Below the pieces are notes generated by a model, which saw only the letters and a program-made list of their open reading frames with translations, had not been told where the DNA came from and did no database searches. Below, piece after piece: positions 15,320-23,529 of a stretch of 64,000 bases of DNA (position 1 is its first letter; each line of letters starts with the position of its first letter). A program made the translations under genes and the position numbers. The DNA is from Pseudomonas beijingensis. GTDB lineage: Bacteria; Pseudomonadota; Gammaproteobacteria; Pseudomonadales; Pseudomonadaceae. The DNA lies in contig NZ_CP117425.1 of the NCBI RefSeq assembly GCF_030687295.1, positions 682,001-746,000 of the forward strand. Direction: 5' to 3'.

Positions 15320-15823
15320 CTACGATTTGCCTTTCACGCACCCCCTTTCATCGAACACGACCTCTGCGCTGCGACCTTTCTTCGCCTTGTAGGTATATCG
15401 TGTACTCAAATTCCGAATCTTGATTGAGTCTGGCTTGCCCAGGGCGCTCTCGACGTCCTGTTGGCTCATGCCGGCGACGATTCGTCGTTCCAGGATGGCA
15501 TCGCGGCGTTGCCTGGCATCGATAAGGTTCCCGCAGCGGTCTTGGAATTCGCCAACCACGGTCAGTGCCTTGCGTGTGGTTGTGTTGCCGGATGTTTGCC
15601 AACGCTCCGCTTCGGGCAGCATCGCCTCGGTCGCCGGCTCACTCGAACCTGGGCTGTACGGGTGGATCTGCTGGAGTGACAGGGCTTCTCCCGGGCCGCA
15701 GCTCAAGGTAGTGAATGTTACGTGCCCCGCGCTACTTTCGCAGCGATGCACGGTCTGCCCGGCGGCCCACACGGGCAGGCAGGGCAGGCTGGCGAGTAGG
15801 AACAAGTAGTGGCTGATGGGCAT
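15320..15823 (-). CDS. Secreted small protein with DUF4124-like N terminus and SmpA-like C terminus
   Basis: A 167-residue protein of unknown function. It starts MPISHYLFLLASLPCLPVWA, a clear signal peptide; the ATG at 15823 has AAGGAGG 8 bp upstream, whereas the longer frame back to 15952 has none. After cleavage comes a Cys-containing stretch (VHRCESSAGHVTFTTLSCGPGE) resembling the DUF4124 fold of periplasmic pseudomonad proteins. The C-terminal part (MSQQDVESALGKPDSIKIRN) resembles the SmpA/BamE-type gxxxxxVxxllGkP motif. A periplasmic or envelope role is inferred. It converges on the tRNA terminator. Confidence 0.82.
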   Translation of the reverse strand: MPISHYLFLLASLPCLPVWAAGQTVHRCESSAGHVTFTTLSCGPGEALSLQQIHPYSPGSSEPATEAMLPEAERWQTSGNTTTRKALTVVGEFQDRCGNLIDARQRRDAILERRIVAGMSQQDVESALGKPDSIKIRNLSTRYTYKAKKGRSAEVVFDERGCVKGKS

Positions 15824-16045
15824 CCGATCGTCCTCCTTGGCGGTGCAGGAGAAGAGGGTAGTCGCTGCATTTCTGCCGGGGCGTGTGTTTTCTTTTCCGG
15901 ATAAGTCGTCGTAAAGGGGAAGGTTCAGCCTGCGTTCAGGTTTGTCTCGCAAGCGCTTGTTCTTGCCATGATTTTTTAGCGTTTTAAAGCGTCAAGCGGT
16001 GTATGATTGCGCCCGTCAGCCCCGCCGGGGCTTTGGAATATCTCC

Positions 16046-16105
16046 ATGGACTTACCCAGTAGTTACTCAATATCTAGTTTTGCCAATCATGAATTAACTG
16101 ATTGA
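16046..16105 (+). CDS. Possible 19-codon leader ORF upstream of mgtE
   Basis: ATG at 16046 opens a short frame encoding MDLPSSYSISSFANHELTD and stops 40 bp before the mgtE start. GGAATATCTCC just upstream is a weak ribosome site, and an AGCCC/GGGCT hairpin lies immediately before it (about 16018-16034). Leader peptides and structured leaders control Mg transporter genes elsewhere (mgtA, mgtCBR), hence the interest. Nothing here proves translation. Confidence 0.25.
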   Translation: MDLPSSYSISSFANHELTD

Positions 16106-16145
16106 TCCTTCCGGCGTGCTCCACTGCTGGGAGTGGAGTTCGCCT

Positions 16146-17588
16146 ATGACCCAAGTAGAAGTAAAAAAAACGCAGGAAAGCCTTCAGGATCGTCTCGCTC
16201 AAGTCGTTGAGCTGCTGCAGCGCCAGCGGGTCGTCGAAGACCTGACGCATCGCCAGGAAGGTCCGAATCATGATCGGGTCGAGAGCCTGGTCCACCGGCA
16301 GAATCTCGTCGAGCTGCAACGCAAGCTCGATGACCTGCACTCTGCCGACGTCGCCTACATTCTTGAAGCCTTGCCCCTGGAAGAGCGTCTGACGGTCTGG
16401 CAGTTGGTCAAGGCTGATCGCGACGGTGACATCCTGCTCGAAGTGTCGGACTCGGTTCGCGAAACCCTGATCGCCGACATGGATGATCACGAGTTGCTGG
16501 CGGCGGCCAAGGAAATGGACGCCGACGAACTCGCAGACCTTGCACCCGAACTGCCACGGGACGTTGTCCACGAACTGATGGAAGCCCTCGACGGCCAGCA
16601 GCGTGAGCGTGTGCGCTCGGCGTTGTCCTATGACGAGGAGCAGGTCGGTGCGTTGATGGACTTCGAGATGGTGACAATCCGCGAGGATGTCAGTCTTGAA
16701 GTGGTCTTGCGTTACCTGCGTCGCCTCAAGGAACTGCCCGGCCATACCGACAAGCTGTTCGTGGTCGACTACGACGGCGTGCTCAAGGGCGTGCTGCCCA
16801 TCAAGCGTTTGCTCGTCAACGACCCGGAAAAGCAAGTGGCCGAGGTCATGGCCAGCGACCCGGTGAGTTTTCACCCAGACGAAGACGCCTACGATGCGGC
16901 CCAGGCATTCGAGCGTTATGACTTGATTTCTGCGCCGGTGGTCGACAAGAACGGCAAGCTGATCGGCCGTCTGACCATCGATGAAATGGTCGATTTGATT
17001 CGTGAGGAAAGCGAAAGCGAAGTCCTCAACATGGCCGGTCTGCGCGAAGAAGAAGACATCTTCGCTTCGGTCTGGAAGTCCTTGCGTAACCGCTGGGCCT
17101 GGCTGGCGATCAACCTGATCACGGCGTTTGTCGCTTCCCGGGTCATCGGCCTGTTCGAAGGCTCCATCGAGAAGCTGGTGGCGCTCGCGGCGCTGATGCC
17201 CATCGTCGCCGGCATCGGTGGCAACTCCGGTAACCAGACCATCACCATGATCGTCCGTGCCATGGCACTGGACCAGGTCAGCACCGGCAATACATCGCGA
17301 TTGATGCGCAAGGAACTGGCTGTCTCCTTGATCAACGGCGTGATTTGGGGAGGGGTGATTGGCGTGGTGGCTTACCTGCTTTATGGCAGCTGGTCACTGG
17401 GGGTGGTCATGACGGCCGCCATGACGCTCAACCTGTTGCTGGCGGCATTGATGGGGGTCCTGATCCCCATGACCCTGGCCCGCATGGGGCGTGATCCTGC
17501 CATGGGTGCCAGCGTCATGATTACCGCTGTGACCGACAGCGGCGGGTTCTTCATTTTCCTGGGATTGGCGACGATTTTCCTGCTCTGA
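16146..17588 (+). CDS. mgtE: Magnesium transporter MgtE
   Basis: MgtE-type Mg2+ channel of 480 residues in the inner membrane. In order: an acidic N domain of alpha-superhelical repeats (residues about 30-135; ELADLAPELPRDVVHELMEAL), two CBS domains (about 150-270; DYDGVLKGVLPIKRLL, VVDKNGKLIGRLTIDEMVDLI), a plug helix, and five membrane helices from about residue 320. The pore signature PIVAGIGGNSGNQT is present. The N and CBS domains bind Mg2+ and close the pore when it is plentiful. The start at 16146 follows GGAGTGGAGTTCGCCT. An imperfect hairpin terminator follows. Confidence 0.95.
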   Translation: MTQVEVKKTQESLQDRLAQVVELLQRQRVVEDLTHRQEGPNHDRVESLVHRQNLVELQRKLDDLHSADVAYILEALPLEERLTVWQLVKADRDGDILLEVSDSVRETLIADMDDHELLAAAKEMDADELADLAPELPRDVVHELMEALDGQQRERVRSALSYDEEQVGALMDFEMVTIREDVSLEVVLRYLRRLKELPGHTDKLFVVDYDGVLKGVLPIKRLLVNDPEKQVAEVMASDPVSFHPDEDAYDAAQAFERYDLISAPVVDKNGKLIGRLTIDEMVDLIREESESEVLNMAGLREEEDIFASVWKSLRNRWAWLAINLITAFVASRVIGLFEGSIEKLVALAALMPIVAGIGGNSGNQTITMIVRAMALDQVSTGNTSRLMRKELAVSLINGVIWGGVIGVVAYLLYGSWSLGVVMTAAMTLNLLLAALMGVLIPMTLARMGRDPAMGASVMITAVTDSGGFFIFLGLATIFLL

Positions 17589-17633
17589 TCGTCCACAAGA
17601 AACCCGCCTGTTTGGCGTAATACTTCCACTTAA

Positions 17634-17674
17634 AAAACGGTGCTTCCTTCAGAAATGGAAAGCGCCGTTTTTTT
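17634..17674 (+). terminator. Terminator after mgtE
   Basis: ACGGTGCTTCC and GGAAAGCGCCGT form an imperfect stem, flanked by AAAAAA on one side and TTTTTTT on the other. Confidence 0.8.
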
Positions 17675-17751
17675 GGGGTTTCTTTTGATTGCCGGGGCGT
17701 CGAAATCAAGAGCCACCGGCAGATCCAGCCGCTATGCAACGGCACAACCGC

Positions 17752-17845
17752 TATCGCGAGCAAGCTCGCTCCCACAGGGGGCAGCAGATGTTCACAACAT
17801 GTGCGCACAACACAAAAATCTGTGGGAGCGAGCTTGCTCGCGATG
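17752..17845. repeat. REP pair downstream of mgtE
   Basis: TATCGCGAGCAAGCTCGCTC (17752) and its mirror TGTGGGAGCGAGCTTGCTCG (17821) form an inverted pair in the 612-bp gene-free stretch between mgtE and the exporter gene. Confidence 0.87.
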
Positions 17846-17944
17846 AGGCCCGTCAGCCCAACATCCATGTGACTGAACCACCGCTATCGCGGCGGGCCCA
17901 CGGAGCAATGCCTTCGTTCAGGCATGCCGAGCCTAAGCGAGGCA

Positions 17945-18060
17945 CCGAGTGGTGGGGCAAAAGCGCTTTGGTTACTTTCGACTGGGCCGGCTTCCGGGCT
18001 TTTCGAAAGTGACCCGCCGTCAGGGCGGAACCATAAGCAGCCGTTACCGAAGAAACGGAT
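17945..18060. repeat. Interspersed Pseudomonas repeat (AAGTGACCCGCCGTCAGGGC type)
   Basis: The stretch TTTGGTTACTTTCGACTGG ... CTTTTCGAAAGTGACCCG ... GTCAGGGCGGAACCATAAGC has the inverted TTACTTTCGA / TCGAAAGTGA arms. I recognise it as a multi-copy intergenic sequence of fluorescent pseudomonads. It occupies most of the rest of the non-coding gap, and no protein gene is supported there. Confidence 0.5.
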
Positions 18061-18150
18061 ATGCACACCAACCCAGCCCCCAGAACGCTAGATCAAAATC
18101 TCCAAGCACTAGCCTGCTTACCGGTTTTTTATCACGCAAAATCCTCTGTG

Positions 18151-18214
18151 CATCACTGCATCACTGCATCACTGCATCACTGCATCACTGCATCACCGCA
18201 TCACCGCATCACCG
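18151..18214. repeat. Octanucleotide tandem repeat, 8 units
   Basis: Five perfect CATCACTG units (18151-18190) are followed by three CATCACCG units (18191-18214). The array overlaps the 3' end of the LysE-type gene: the stop codon (18201-18203) falls in the seventh unit. An 8-bp unit is not a multiple of three, so slippage inside the coding part would change the C-terminal residues. Confidence 0.95.
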
Positions 18215-18809
18215 CCAGTCGCGCAGCCAGCAACACAAAGGCTGCCGAAAATAGGCGGCGTATCCACTGCAACACGGATGGACGCTCCAGAACATGCCGG
18301 CGCATCGATGCACAGAACACACCATAGAGGGCGAAGATAGCAAAGGTGATCGCCATAAAAACGAAGCTCAACAGCAGCATGCGCCCCATGGCATTCGTTT
18401 CTCCTGGCGCAAGAAATTGCGGCAGAAAAGCCAGGAAAAAAATCGACAGTTTTGGATTCAGCAGGTTGAGCAAAATGCCCGAAACAATCACCGCGCCATT
18501 GGAGCGTGGCGTCTTGTCCGGATCAATGTGCAATGCTCCATGACGCTGGAGCGAGCTCCATGCCATCCAGAGCAGGTAAGCGACGCCAAGATACTTGACG
18601 ACTTCAAAGGCCAGCGAGCTGGCGTGCAACAGCGCCGCGAGACCTGTGATGGCTGCCAGCATGTGTGGCACGACCCCCAGGGTGCAACCGAGTGCGGCTA
18701 CCACGCTTGCGCGCCAGCCCTGGGCCAGGCCGGCCGCTACCGTATAGACCACACCGGTGCCAGGCGAGGCCACCACGATCAGGGATGTGAGAAGAAATTC
18801 GAGGTTCAT
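18201..18809 (-). CDS. LysE/RhtB-family amino-acid exporter
   Basis: Inner-membrane exporter of 202 residues with the LysE-family pattern of six hydrophobic segments. It begins MNLEFLLTSLIVVASPGTGVV, including the N-terminal SPGT motif, and has LGVAYLLWMAWSSL and LLNPKLSIFFLAFLPQFL. The frame extends upstream to 18944, but the conserved start is the ATG at 18809. The likely substrate is an amino acid or homoserine-type metabolite and cannot be specified. It lies 77 bp downstream of an AraC-type regulator on the same strand, a common pairing. The C terminus runs into an octanucleotide repeat array. Confidence 0.9.
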   Translation of the reverse strand: MNLEFLLTSLIVVASPGTGVVYTVAAGLAQGWRASVVAALGCTLGVVPHMLAAITGLAALLHASSLAFEVVKYLGVAYLLWMAWSSLQRHGALHIDPDKTPRSNGAVIVSGILLNLLNPKLSIFFLAFLPQFLAPGETNAMGRMLLLSFVFMAITFAIFALYGVFCASMRRHVLERPSVLQWIRRLFSAAFVLLAARLAVMR

Positions 18810-18886
18810 GCAGCGCGTCCTTGGAGTGATGAAGGCTCCAGCCTGCCTGTCATGAGAAGGGGGATCTTGAATGAAATTGCAGGACG

Positions 18887-19696
18887 CTAGCGTCCATGTC
18901 GTGCGTACATGCCGGGTGAGAACCCAAAGCTGCGCACGAAGCATCGGGTCATATGGCTCTGGTCTGCAAAACCACTGGCAAGGGATGCATCGGCCAGCGG
19001 CATGCCCGCAGCGATCAGGTGCCGGGCTCGCTGAATGCGTCGTTGCAGCAGATAGGCGTGGGGCGTCAATCCGGTCAGGCGGGTGAAGGCGCGTACGAGC
19101 TGAAAGCGGCTTAAATCGGCCTCCCTGGCGAGCAAGGCAAGCGACATCGGCGACTGCGGATCGTCGTCGATCATGGCTTTCGCACGGTTTGCCGCTGATT
19201 CCGGCAAAGACGATACCGGCATGGGGCGGTCCAGCAAGTGTTCGAGCAAAAGCGCCAGCGTCTCTTCGATTTTCAGGTGATCGCCAACCACCTCGGCTTG
19301 AGCAATTGTTCGATACAGGATGCTGAACAGTTGGGCCGCAGGCGGGCTTTGCAGCACCGGATAAGCGAACTCACTGGCGCAGACGCCCCCTTCCTTGGTC
19401 ATATCCTCGAATGTCTGCGCGATCAGCGGTGGGTCGAAATACAGCATCTGCCAGCGACGCGTTCCGTCTCCGACGGGCGCGCCGTCATGCACTTCGGCCG
19501 GATTGACCGATATAAGATCACCTGCAGTCGCCTCTACCGGGCCTCGGCCGCTGGCTGAGCGTTGCGCCCCACGCACAAGCAAGCCAATGCCAAAGTGTTC
19601 GTGCATATGCCGGGCAAACGTTCGATCCGAATCGGCCTCGACGATTTCCACGCCCAGCCCTGTGATTCTTCGAACCTTGAATGCATGACCTGTCAT
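18887..19696 (-). CDS. AraC-family transcriptional regulator with cupin sensor domain
   Basis: A 269-residue regulator. An N-terminal AraC-binding cupin (residues 1-150; HMHEHFGIGLLVRG, GDLISVNPAEVHDG) is followed by two helix-turn-helix motifs (about 175-265; MSLALLAREADLSRFQLVRAF and DASLASGFADQSHMTRCFVR with the FGFSPGMYA end). The usual role is activation of an adjacent exporter or enzyme gene by a small ligand. The exporter directly downstream on the same strand is the obvious candidate target (inference). Confidence 0.9.
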   Translation of the reverse strand: MTGHAFKVRRITGLGVEIVEADSDRTFARHMHEHFGIGLLVRGAQRSASGRGPVEATAGDLISVNPAEVHDGAPVGDGTRRWQMLYFDPPLIAQTFEDMTKEGGVCASEFAYPVLQSPPAAQLFSILYRTIAQAEVVGDHLKIEETLALLLEHLLDRPMPVSSLPESAANRAKAMIDDDPQSPMSLALLAREADLSRFQLVRAFTRLTGLTPHAYLLQRRIQRARHLIAAGMPLADASLASGFADQSHMTRCFVRSFGFSPGMYARHGR

Positions 19697-19810
19697 GCAG
19701 GCCTCCAGGCCTCTGTTGTTGACTGATCAATTTAGCACCCCTGCCATTGAGCAGTGGGCTGTTGGCTTCGATGACGTTCCAAATGCAGGTCTGGGCCAAA
19801 CGCCAGGCAG

Positions 19811-19837
19811 AAAAAAGCCAGCACAAGGCTGGCTTGA
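19811..19837 (-). terminator. Terminator of amrZ
   Basis: On the minus strand, AAGCCAGC CTTGT GCTGGCTT followed by TTTT forms a perfect 8-bp stem. It lies just after the amrZ stop at 19852. Confidence 0.9.
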
Positions 19838-19851
19838 AGGGATTGGCAGGA

Positions 19852-20178
19852 TCAGGACGCTTCTGCTGCTATTTCCGAGCTATGGTCAATCAGCGAAACG
19901 AGGGCGTTCTGCTGGCGGTGGGAGAGTTGTCGGAAGCGTTGAAGCAACTCGCGCTCATGCAAAGACAGCTCCGGGCTGTCCAGGCGCATGCTTAGCTCTT
20001 CACCCAGTGCACCTTCCTGAATCAGGCTTTGCTCCAGGCGCGCAATGATTTCGGAGTTCATGCTGCGATGATGATTACGAGCCACCTCGGCAATGCGTTC
20101 CCGCATTCCGTCTGGCAGACGTACGACGAACTTGTCAGCCGTACGGCTGGAATAAATTGCCTTTGTCATTGGGCGCAT
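19852..20178 (-). CDS. amrZ: Ribbon-helix-helix transcription factor AmrZ (AlgZ)
   Basis: A 108-residue Arc-type DNA-binding protein. It contains [20 protein letters not shown], the strand that reads the major groove, then [21 protein letters not shown], and a C-terminal tetramerisation tail ([20 protein letters not shown]). Nearly every block matches AmrZ of P. aeruginosa and P. fluorescens, a global regulator of alginate, flagella (repressing fleQ), c-di-GMP enzymes and iron uptake. A second in-frame ATG three codons in leaves the exact start open. It is monocistronic, with a 530-bp upstream region and a strong terminator. Confidence 0.94.
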   Translation of the reverse strand: MRPMTKAIYSSRTADKFVVRLPDGMRERIAEVARNHHRSMNSEIIARLEQSLIQEGALGEELSMRLDSPELSLHERELLQRFRQLSHRQQNALVSLIDHSSEIAAEAS

Positions 20179-20706
20179 ATTTATTTAACCGGTTAGTTCA
20201 GGGGAGCGGTTCTCGGGATTGGCCGCAGGATGTCGATAGGACAAGCTCCACTGCCAAATGTTCAACCTGAATTGTTAAGAGGCCCGCATCATGCCTCAAA
20301 ATTGCCAGATCATTGGCGCCAATTCTGTGACAAATTCTGATCCGGGTAAAGGCGTTATGCCAGCACCTTTCATCAAAAAATGCGGACTGGTTGGAAAAAA
20401 ACAACAGGTTCGCATTCTGTGACCGTCGGATCGTGTCGATGTGCCATACCGTCTGGCGGATAACGCAAATGGACCAAAACGCTAGTCGTCCCTGTCTTGT
20501 ACAGGATAGTGGCAAATGGCCGATTTACTAGGATGAACAGACCAGGGGCAGATGAATGGCCGCCGGAACTAGCCGCTAGGCCTTATCAGCCTCCCCCGGT
20601 CAGTACCATTTGCCTACACTTAAAAACAGGGACGACATGACAAACGCAGGGTAGGTCGTTAACATGCACGCCGTTCCGCGCACCACGTTTCTCGTGGTCG
20701 ACTCGT
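20179..20706 (-). promoter_or_regulatory. Long amrZ upstream region with palindromic candidate operators
   Basis: This 528-bp stretch holds no supported gene. It contains a perfect 12-bp palindrome ATTGGCGCCAAT (20312-20323) and GGCGTTATGCC (20351-20361), whose GGC-N5-GCC shape resembles AmrZ targets. AmrZ represses its own gene in P. aeruginosa, so these are candidate autoregulatory sites (inference). I could not find a convincing AlgU-type promoter by eye. Confidence 0.3.
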
Positions 20707-20783
20707 GTCTCAGTAGCTCAATTGGATAGAGCATCCCCCTCCTAAGGGGAAGGTTGGCAGTTCGAACCTGCCCTGGGACACCA
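20707..20783 (+). tRNA. tRNA-Arg(CCT)
   Basis: A 77-nt cloverleaf with acceptor GTCTCAG / CTGGGAC, anticodon loop CTCCTAA, T arm GGCAGTTCGAACCTGCC and encoded CCA. It reads AGG. This tRNA is a frequent integration target; here the accessory CDI locus starts 340 bp downstream, but no integrase or repeated 3' end was seen in the window. Confidence 0.95.
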
Positions 20784-21120
20784 TTATAAACAGTGGGTTA
20801 GCGCAATTGCCGCTAACTTTTCCTGCTTGCACCCCATCCCCCGAACGACCAGGCTCGGCTTGAGCGTGCCGTTCACTGCCTTGTTCAGCGCCTCAATGCC
20901 TCAGGCTGTGATCGACCGCCCATTTTTACCCATTGGTATCGAACCTGTTTCGATACCGCGAAACTTTCTCCTCCCTCTGCTATCAGACCGTCTCGGTAAG
21001 TTGTAGGACTTTTCCTTCGTTATCGGTGGAATAAATACCTCTTTTTATCTATGTCAGTGCCAATCCGCGTTCAGCGGAACTGATCCACCGTGTCTTCGAT
21101 TCAAGCCACAAGGATGTGAC
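20784..21120. other. Gene-free stretch between tRNA-Arg and the CDI locus
   Basis: In these 337 bp I see no tRNA-end duplication, no integrase remnant and no convincing ORF, only AT-rich stretches (CTTTTTATCTATGTCAG) before the transporter gene that could hold its promoter. AAGGATG at 21112 serves as the ribosome site of the next gene. Confidence 0.5.
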
Positions 21121-22902
21121 ATGCAGCCAGCCGCAACCTGCCGAACGTGTAAACCGAGCAGCCCTCGCCGTTGTGCTGACGGAACCCGCTCATCTGCACA
21201 AAACGCCAAGCGTCTCGCGCTGCTGCTGATGGTGGCCTGGATGACGGGGGCGTGGAGCACTGCGCAGGCGGCTGGACCTGAAGAAGAACTGCTGCGTCAG
21301 CAAGAGCGCGAACGGGTTTTGCGCGATCAGTTGGAGTCCCGGCCGGACGTGCGCCTGCAGGCAGCCCCCGTGGATGAAGGTGCCGAGCGCTTGCCCACCA
21401 AGGAAAGTCCCTGCTTTGCCATCAATGACATCCGCCTGATCGGCGAGGCGTCGGAAGAATTCCAGTGGGCGTTGCGCGCCGCCAATCCCAAGGATGATCC
21501 CGCCATTGGTCGTTGCCTCGGTGGCGGCGGGATCAACCTGACGATGAAGCGCATGCAGAATGCGATCATCGAGGCCGGCTACGTCACCACTCGCGTACTC
21601 GCCGAAGCCCAGGACTTGAACAGTGGGGTGCTGGTATTGACCCTGGTGCCAGGGCGCATTCGCGAGATTCGTTTCGAGGAGGGCACCCGTTCCCGCGCCA
21701 ATGCCTGGAATGCGATGCCAGCCAATCCTGGCGATCTGCTCAACTTGCGCGACATCGAACAGGCGCTGGAGAACTTCAAGCGCGTGCCGACCGCTGAGGC
21801 CGATATCAAGATCGCGCCAGCCCGTGCCGCCGACGCCAGGCCCGGTGAGAGCGACGTGGTGATCGCCTGGAGCCAGCGCTTCCCCGCCCGTGTAAGCCTG
21901 TCGGTGGACAATTCGGGCAGCAAGACCACTGGCAAATACCAGGGCAACGTATCGCTGTCCTTGGACAACCTGCTGTCGCTCAACGATTTGTTCTACGCCA
22001 GCGTCAACCATGACCTGGGCGGCGGCGAGTCCGGGCACCGCGGCTCCGATGGCCGCACCGTGCATTATTCGCTGCCGTTCGGCTACTGGCAGTTGGGGTT
22101 CACCAACAGTGAATACAACTACGAACAGTCTGTCGCCGGCGCCAATCAGACCTATCAGTATCGCGGCGAGAGTCGTAACAACGAGTTGCGCCTGTCACGC
22201 CTGCTGTACCGCGACGCCGTTCGCAAGACCACCGCCTGGGGCAGCCTGTGGACGCGCTCGTCGGAGAATTTTATCGACGACACCGAAGTCGGCAACCAGA
22301 AACGCCGCATGGCCGGCTGGCAATTGGGGTTGGACCATCGGGAGTTCATTGGCGCTTCGATTCTTGATTTGGGCGTCGCCTATCGTCGCGGCACCGGTGC
22401 CCATGATGCGCTCAGGGCGCCCGAAGAAGATTTTGACGCCGGTACGTCACGCTCGCAGATCATCACCGCCGATGCCCAATTGCAGGTGCCGTTCCAGGTC
22501 GGCGATCAGCGCCTGCGCTACATCGGCGGCTGGCGTGCGCAATGGAACCGTACGCCGCTGGTGCCCCAGGATCGCTTCTCCATCGGCGGACGCTACAGCG
22601 TGCGGGGCTTCGATGGCGAAAACATTCTTTCCGCCGACCGTGGCTGGACCCTGCGCAACGAAATCGGCCTGTCCCTGGGGCAGACCGGCCAGGAACTCTA
22701 TACCGGTATCGACTATGGCGAGGTCAGCGGCCAATCCAGTGAATTCCTGATCGGCCAGCGCCTGGCGGGGGCCGTGGTGGGTATACGCGGCGGTTACAAG
22801 GGCCTGTCCTATGACTGGTCGGTGGGTACGCCGTTGAAGAAGCCCGATGGTTTCGAGACGGCCAACGTGACCAGCGCGTTCACCGTCATCTGGTCATTCT
22901 GA
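21121..22902 (+). CDS. cdiB: Two-partner secretion outer-membrane transporter (FhaC/ShlB/CdiB family)
   Basis: Omp85-superfamily TpsB protein of 593 residues that exports the large exoprotein encoded downstream. After a long N-terminal extension and hydrophobic signal segment (LALLLMVAWMTGAWSTAQA) come a linker helix, two POTRA domains (about residues 95-255; CFAINDIRLIGEA, ITL-type strands), then a 16-strand beta barrel. The barrel ends in the terminal Phe (VTSAFTVIWSF). The conserved motif IGGRYSVRGFDGE carries the VRGF/Y loop tetrad. The gene is intact, with AAGGATG before the ATG. Nine bp separate it from the acyltransferase gene. Confidence 0.93.
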   Translation: MQPAATCRTCKPSSPRRCADGTRSSAQNAKRLALLLMVAWMTGAWSTAQAAGPEEELLRQQERERVLRDQLESRPDVRLQAAPVDEGAERLPTKESPCFAINDIRLIGEASEEFQWALRAANPKDDPAIGRCLGGGGINLTMKRMQNAIIEAGYVTTRVLAEAQDLNSGVLVLTLVPGRIREIRFEEGTRSRANAWNAMPANPGDLLNLRDIEQALENFKRVPTAEADIKIAPARAADARPGESDVVIAWSQRFPARVSLSVDNSGSKTTGKYQGNVSLSLDNLLSLNDLFYASVNHDLGGGESGHRGSDGRTVHYSLPFGYWQLGFTNSEYNYEQSVAGANQTYQYRGESRNNELRLSRLLYRDAVRKTTAWGSLWTRSSENFIDDTEVGNQKRRMAGWQLGLDHREFIGASILDLGVAYRRGTGAHDALRAPEEDFDAGTSRSQIITADAQLQVPFQVGDQRLRYIGGWRAQWNRTPLVPQDRFSIGGRYSVRGFDGENILSADRGWTLRNEIGLSLGQTGQELYTGIDYGEVSGQSSEFLIGQRLAGAVVGIRGGYKGLSYDWSVGTPLKKPDGFETANVTSAFTVIWSF

Positions 22903-22911
22903 GGTGATCCC

Positions 22912-23431
22912 ATGCAGTTCGAGACGCTAGACATTATCGCTCCTGGCCTGATCGACGAACCTTGGAGCGAAGCCGCGGTGTTCGGCTCCGCCACCTGGTT
23001 GTGGATGCACTCCAAGGCCCATCGCGATGCGCCGTTGCACACCTTGCCGACGTTGCTGTTGCCGGCGCTCAAGCATCGCCAGTTCGTGCTCGGCTCCGAG
23101 CACGGCAAGCCGGTGTTCTACCTGTCCTGGCTCAATCTCGACGAGGCGGCAGAGCAACGTTACTTGCGCCAGTCTCCGTTGGAACTGACCCAGGAGGACT
23201 GGAACAGCGGCGAGCGGCTCTGGCTCAACGACTGGGGTCGCTCCCTTTGGCCACACGGCGGTATTGAGCCGCTTGTTGCAACGTCACCTTTTCATCGATC
23301 GCTGCGCCCGTGCCCTCTATCACCGAGGTGACGAGCGTGGCCTGCGGGTCAAGACATTCCAAGGCATAGGGGTCATCCCCGAACAGGCCCAGGCCTGGTT
23401 TGCCGCCCACCCGCTGGCAGTCGAAGCGTAA
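22912..23431 (+). pseudogene. HlyC/CdiC-like toxin lysine acyltransferase, frameshifted
   Basis: RTX-toxin-activating acyltransferase family. The first frame encodes 139 residues with WLWMHSKAHRD (catalytic His37 equivalent) and ERLWLNDW (catalytic Asp107 equivalent). After codon 108 it derails. Removing one G from the G4 run at 23234-23237 restores the family ending: APFGHTAVLSRLLQRHLF, ALYHRGDERGLRVKTF and a stop at 23431, giving 172 residues. Such enzymes acylate lysines on HlyA-type toxins, and in some CDI loci act on CdiA. It sits between the transporter and exoprotein genes. Whether the indel is real or an assembly error is undecided. Confidence 0.85.
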
Positions 23432-23476
23432 CTCCAACCACTGGTCGTGCGGGCTGGCTCCGCAAATGGAATTGCT

Positions 23477-23529
23477 ATGAACAAGCATCTATATACCGAA
23501 TCGTTTTCAACAAGGCCCGCGGACTGTTG
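23477..23529 (+). other. Out-of-frame extended signal peptide (ESPR) start of the exoprotein
   Basis: ATG at 23477 begins MNKHLY, then loses frame. Deleting one TA from TATATA (23490-23495 region) would read MNKHLYRIVFNKARGLLMVV, the canonical ESPR of FhaB/CdiA proteins, straight into the intact frame. The exoprotein as given therefore starts at ATG 23530 (or TTG 23527) without the ESPR. Confidence 0.8.

Noticed and set aside
18151..18214. CRISPR array
   Set aside because: The 8-bp units are directly adjacent with no spacers. No cas gene is in the window.
20198..20515. Minus-strand 105-codon frame upstream of amrZ
   Set aside because: No ribosome site, odd composition, and it overlaps the amrZ regulatory region.
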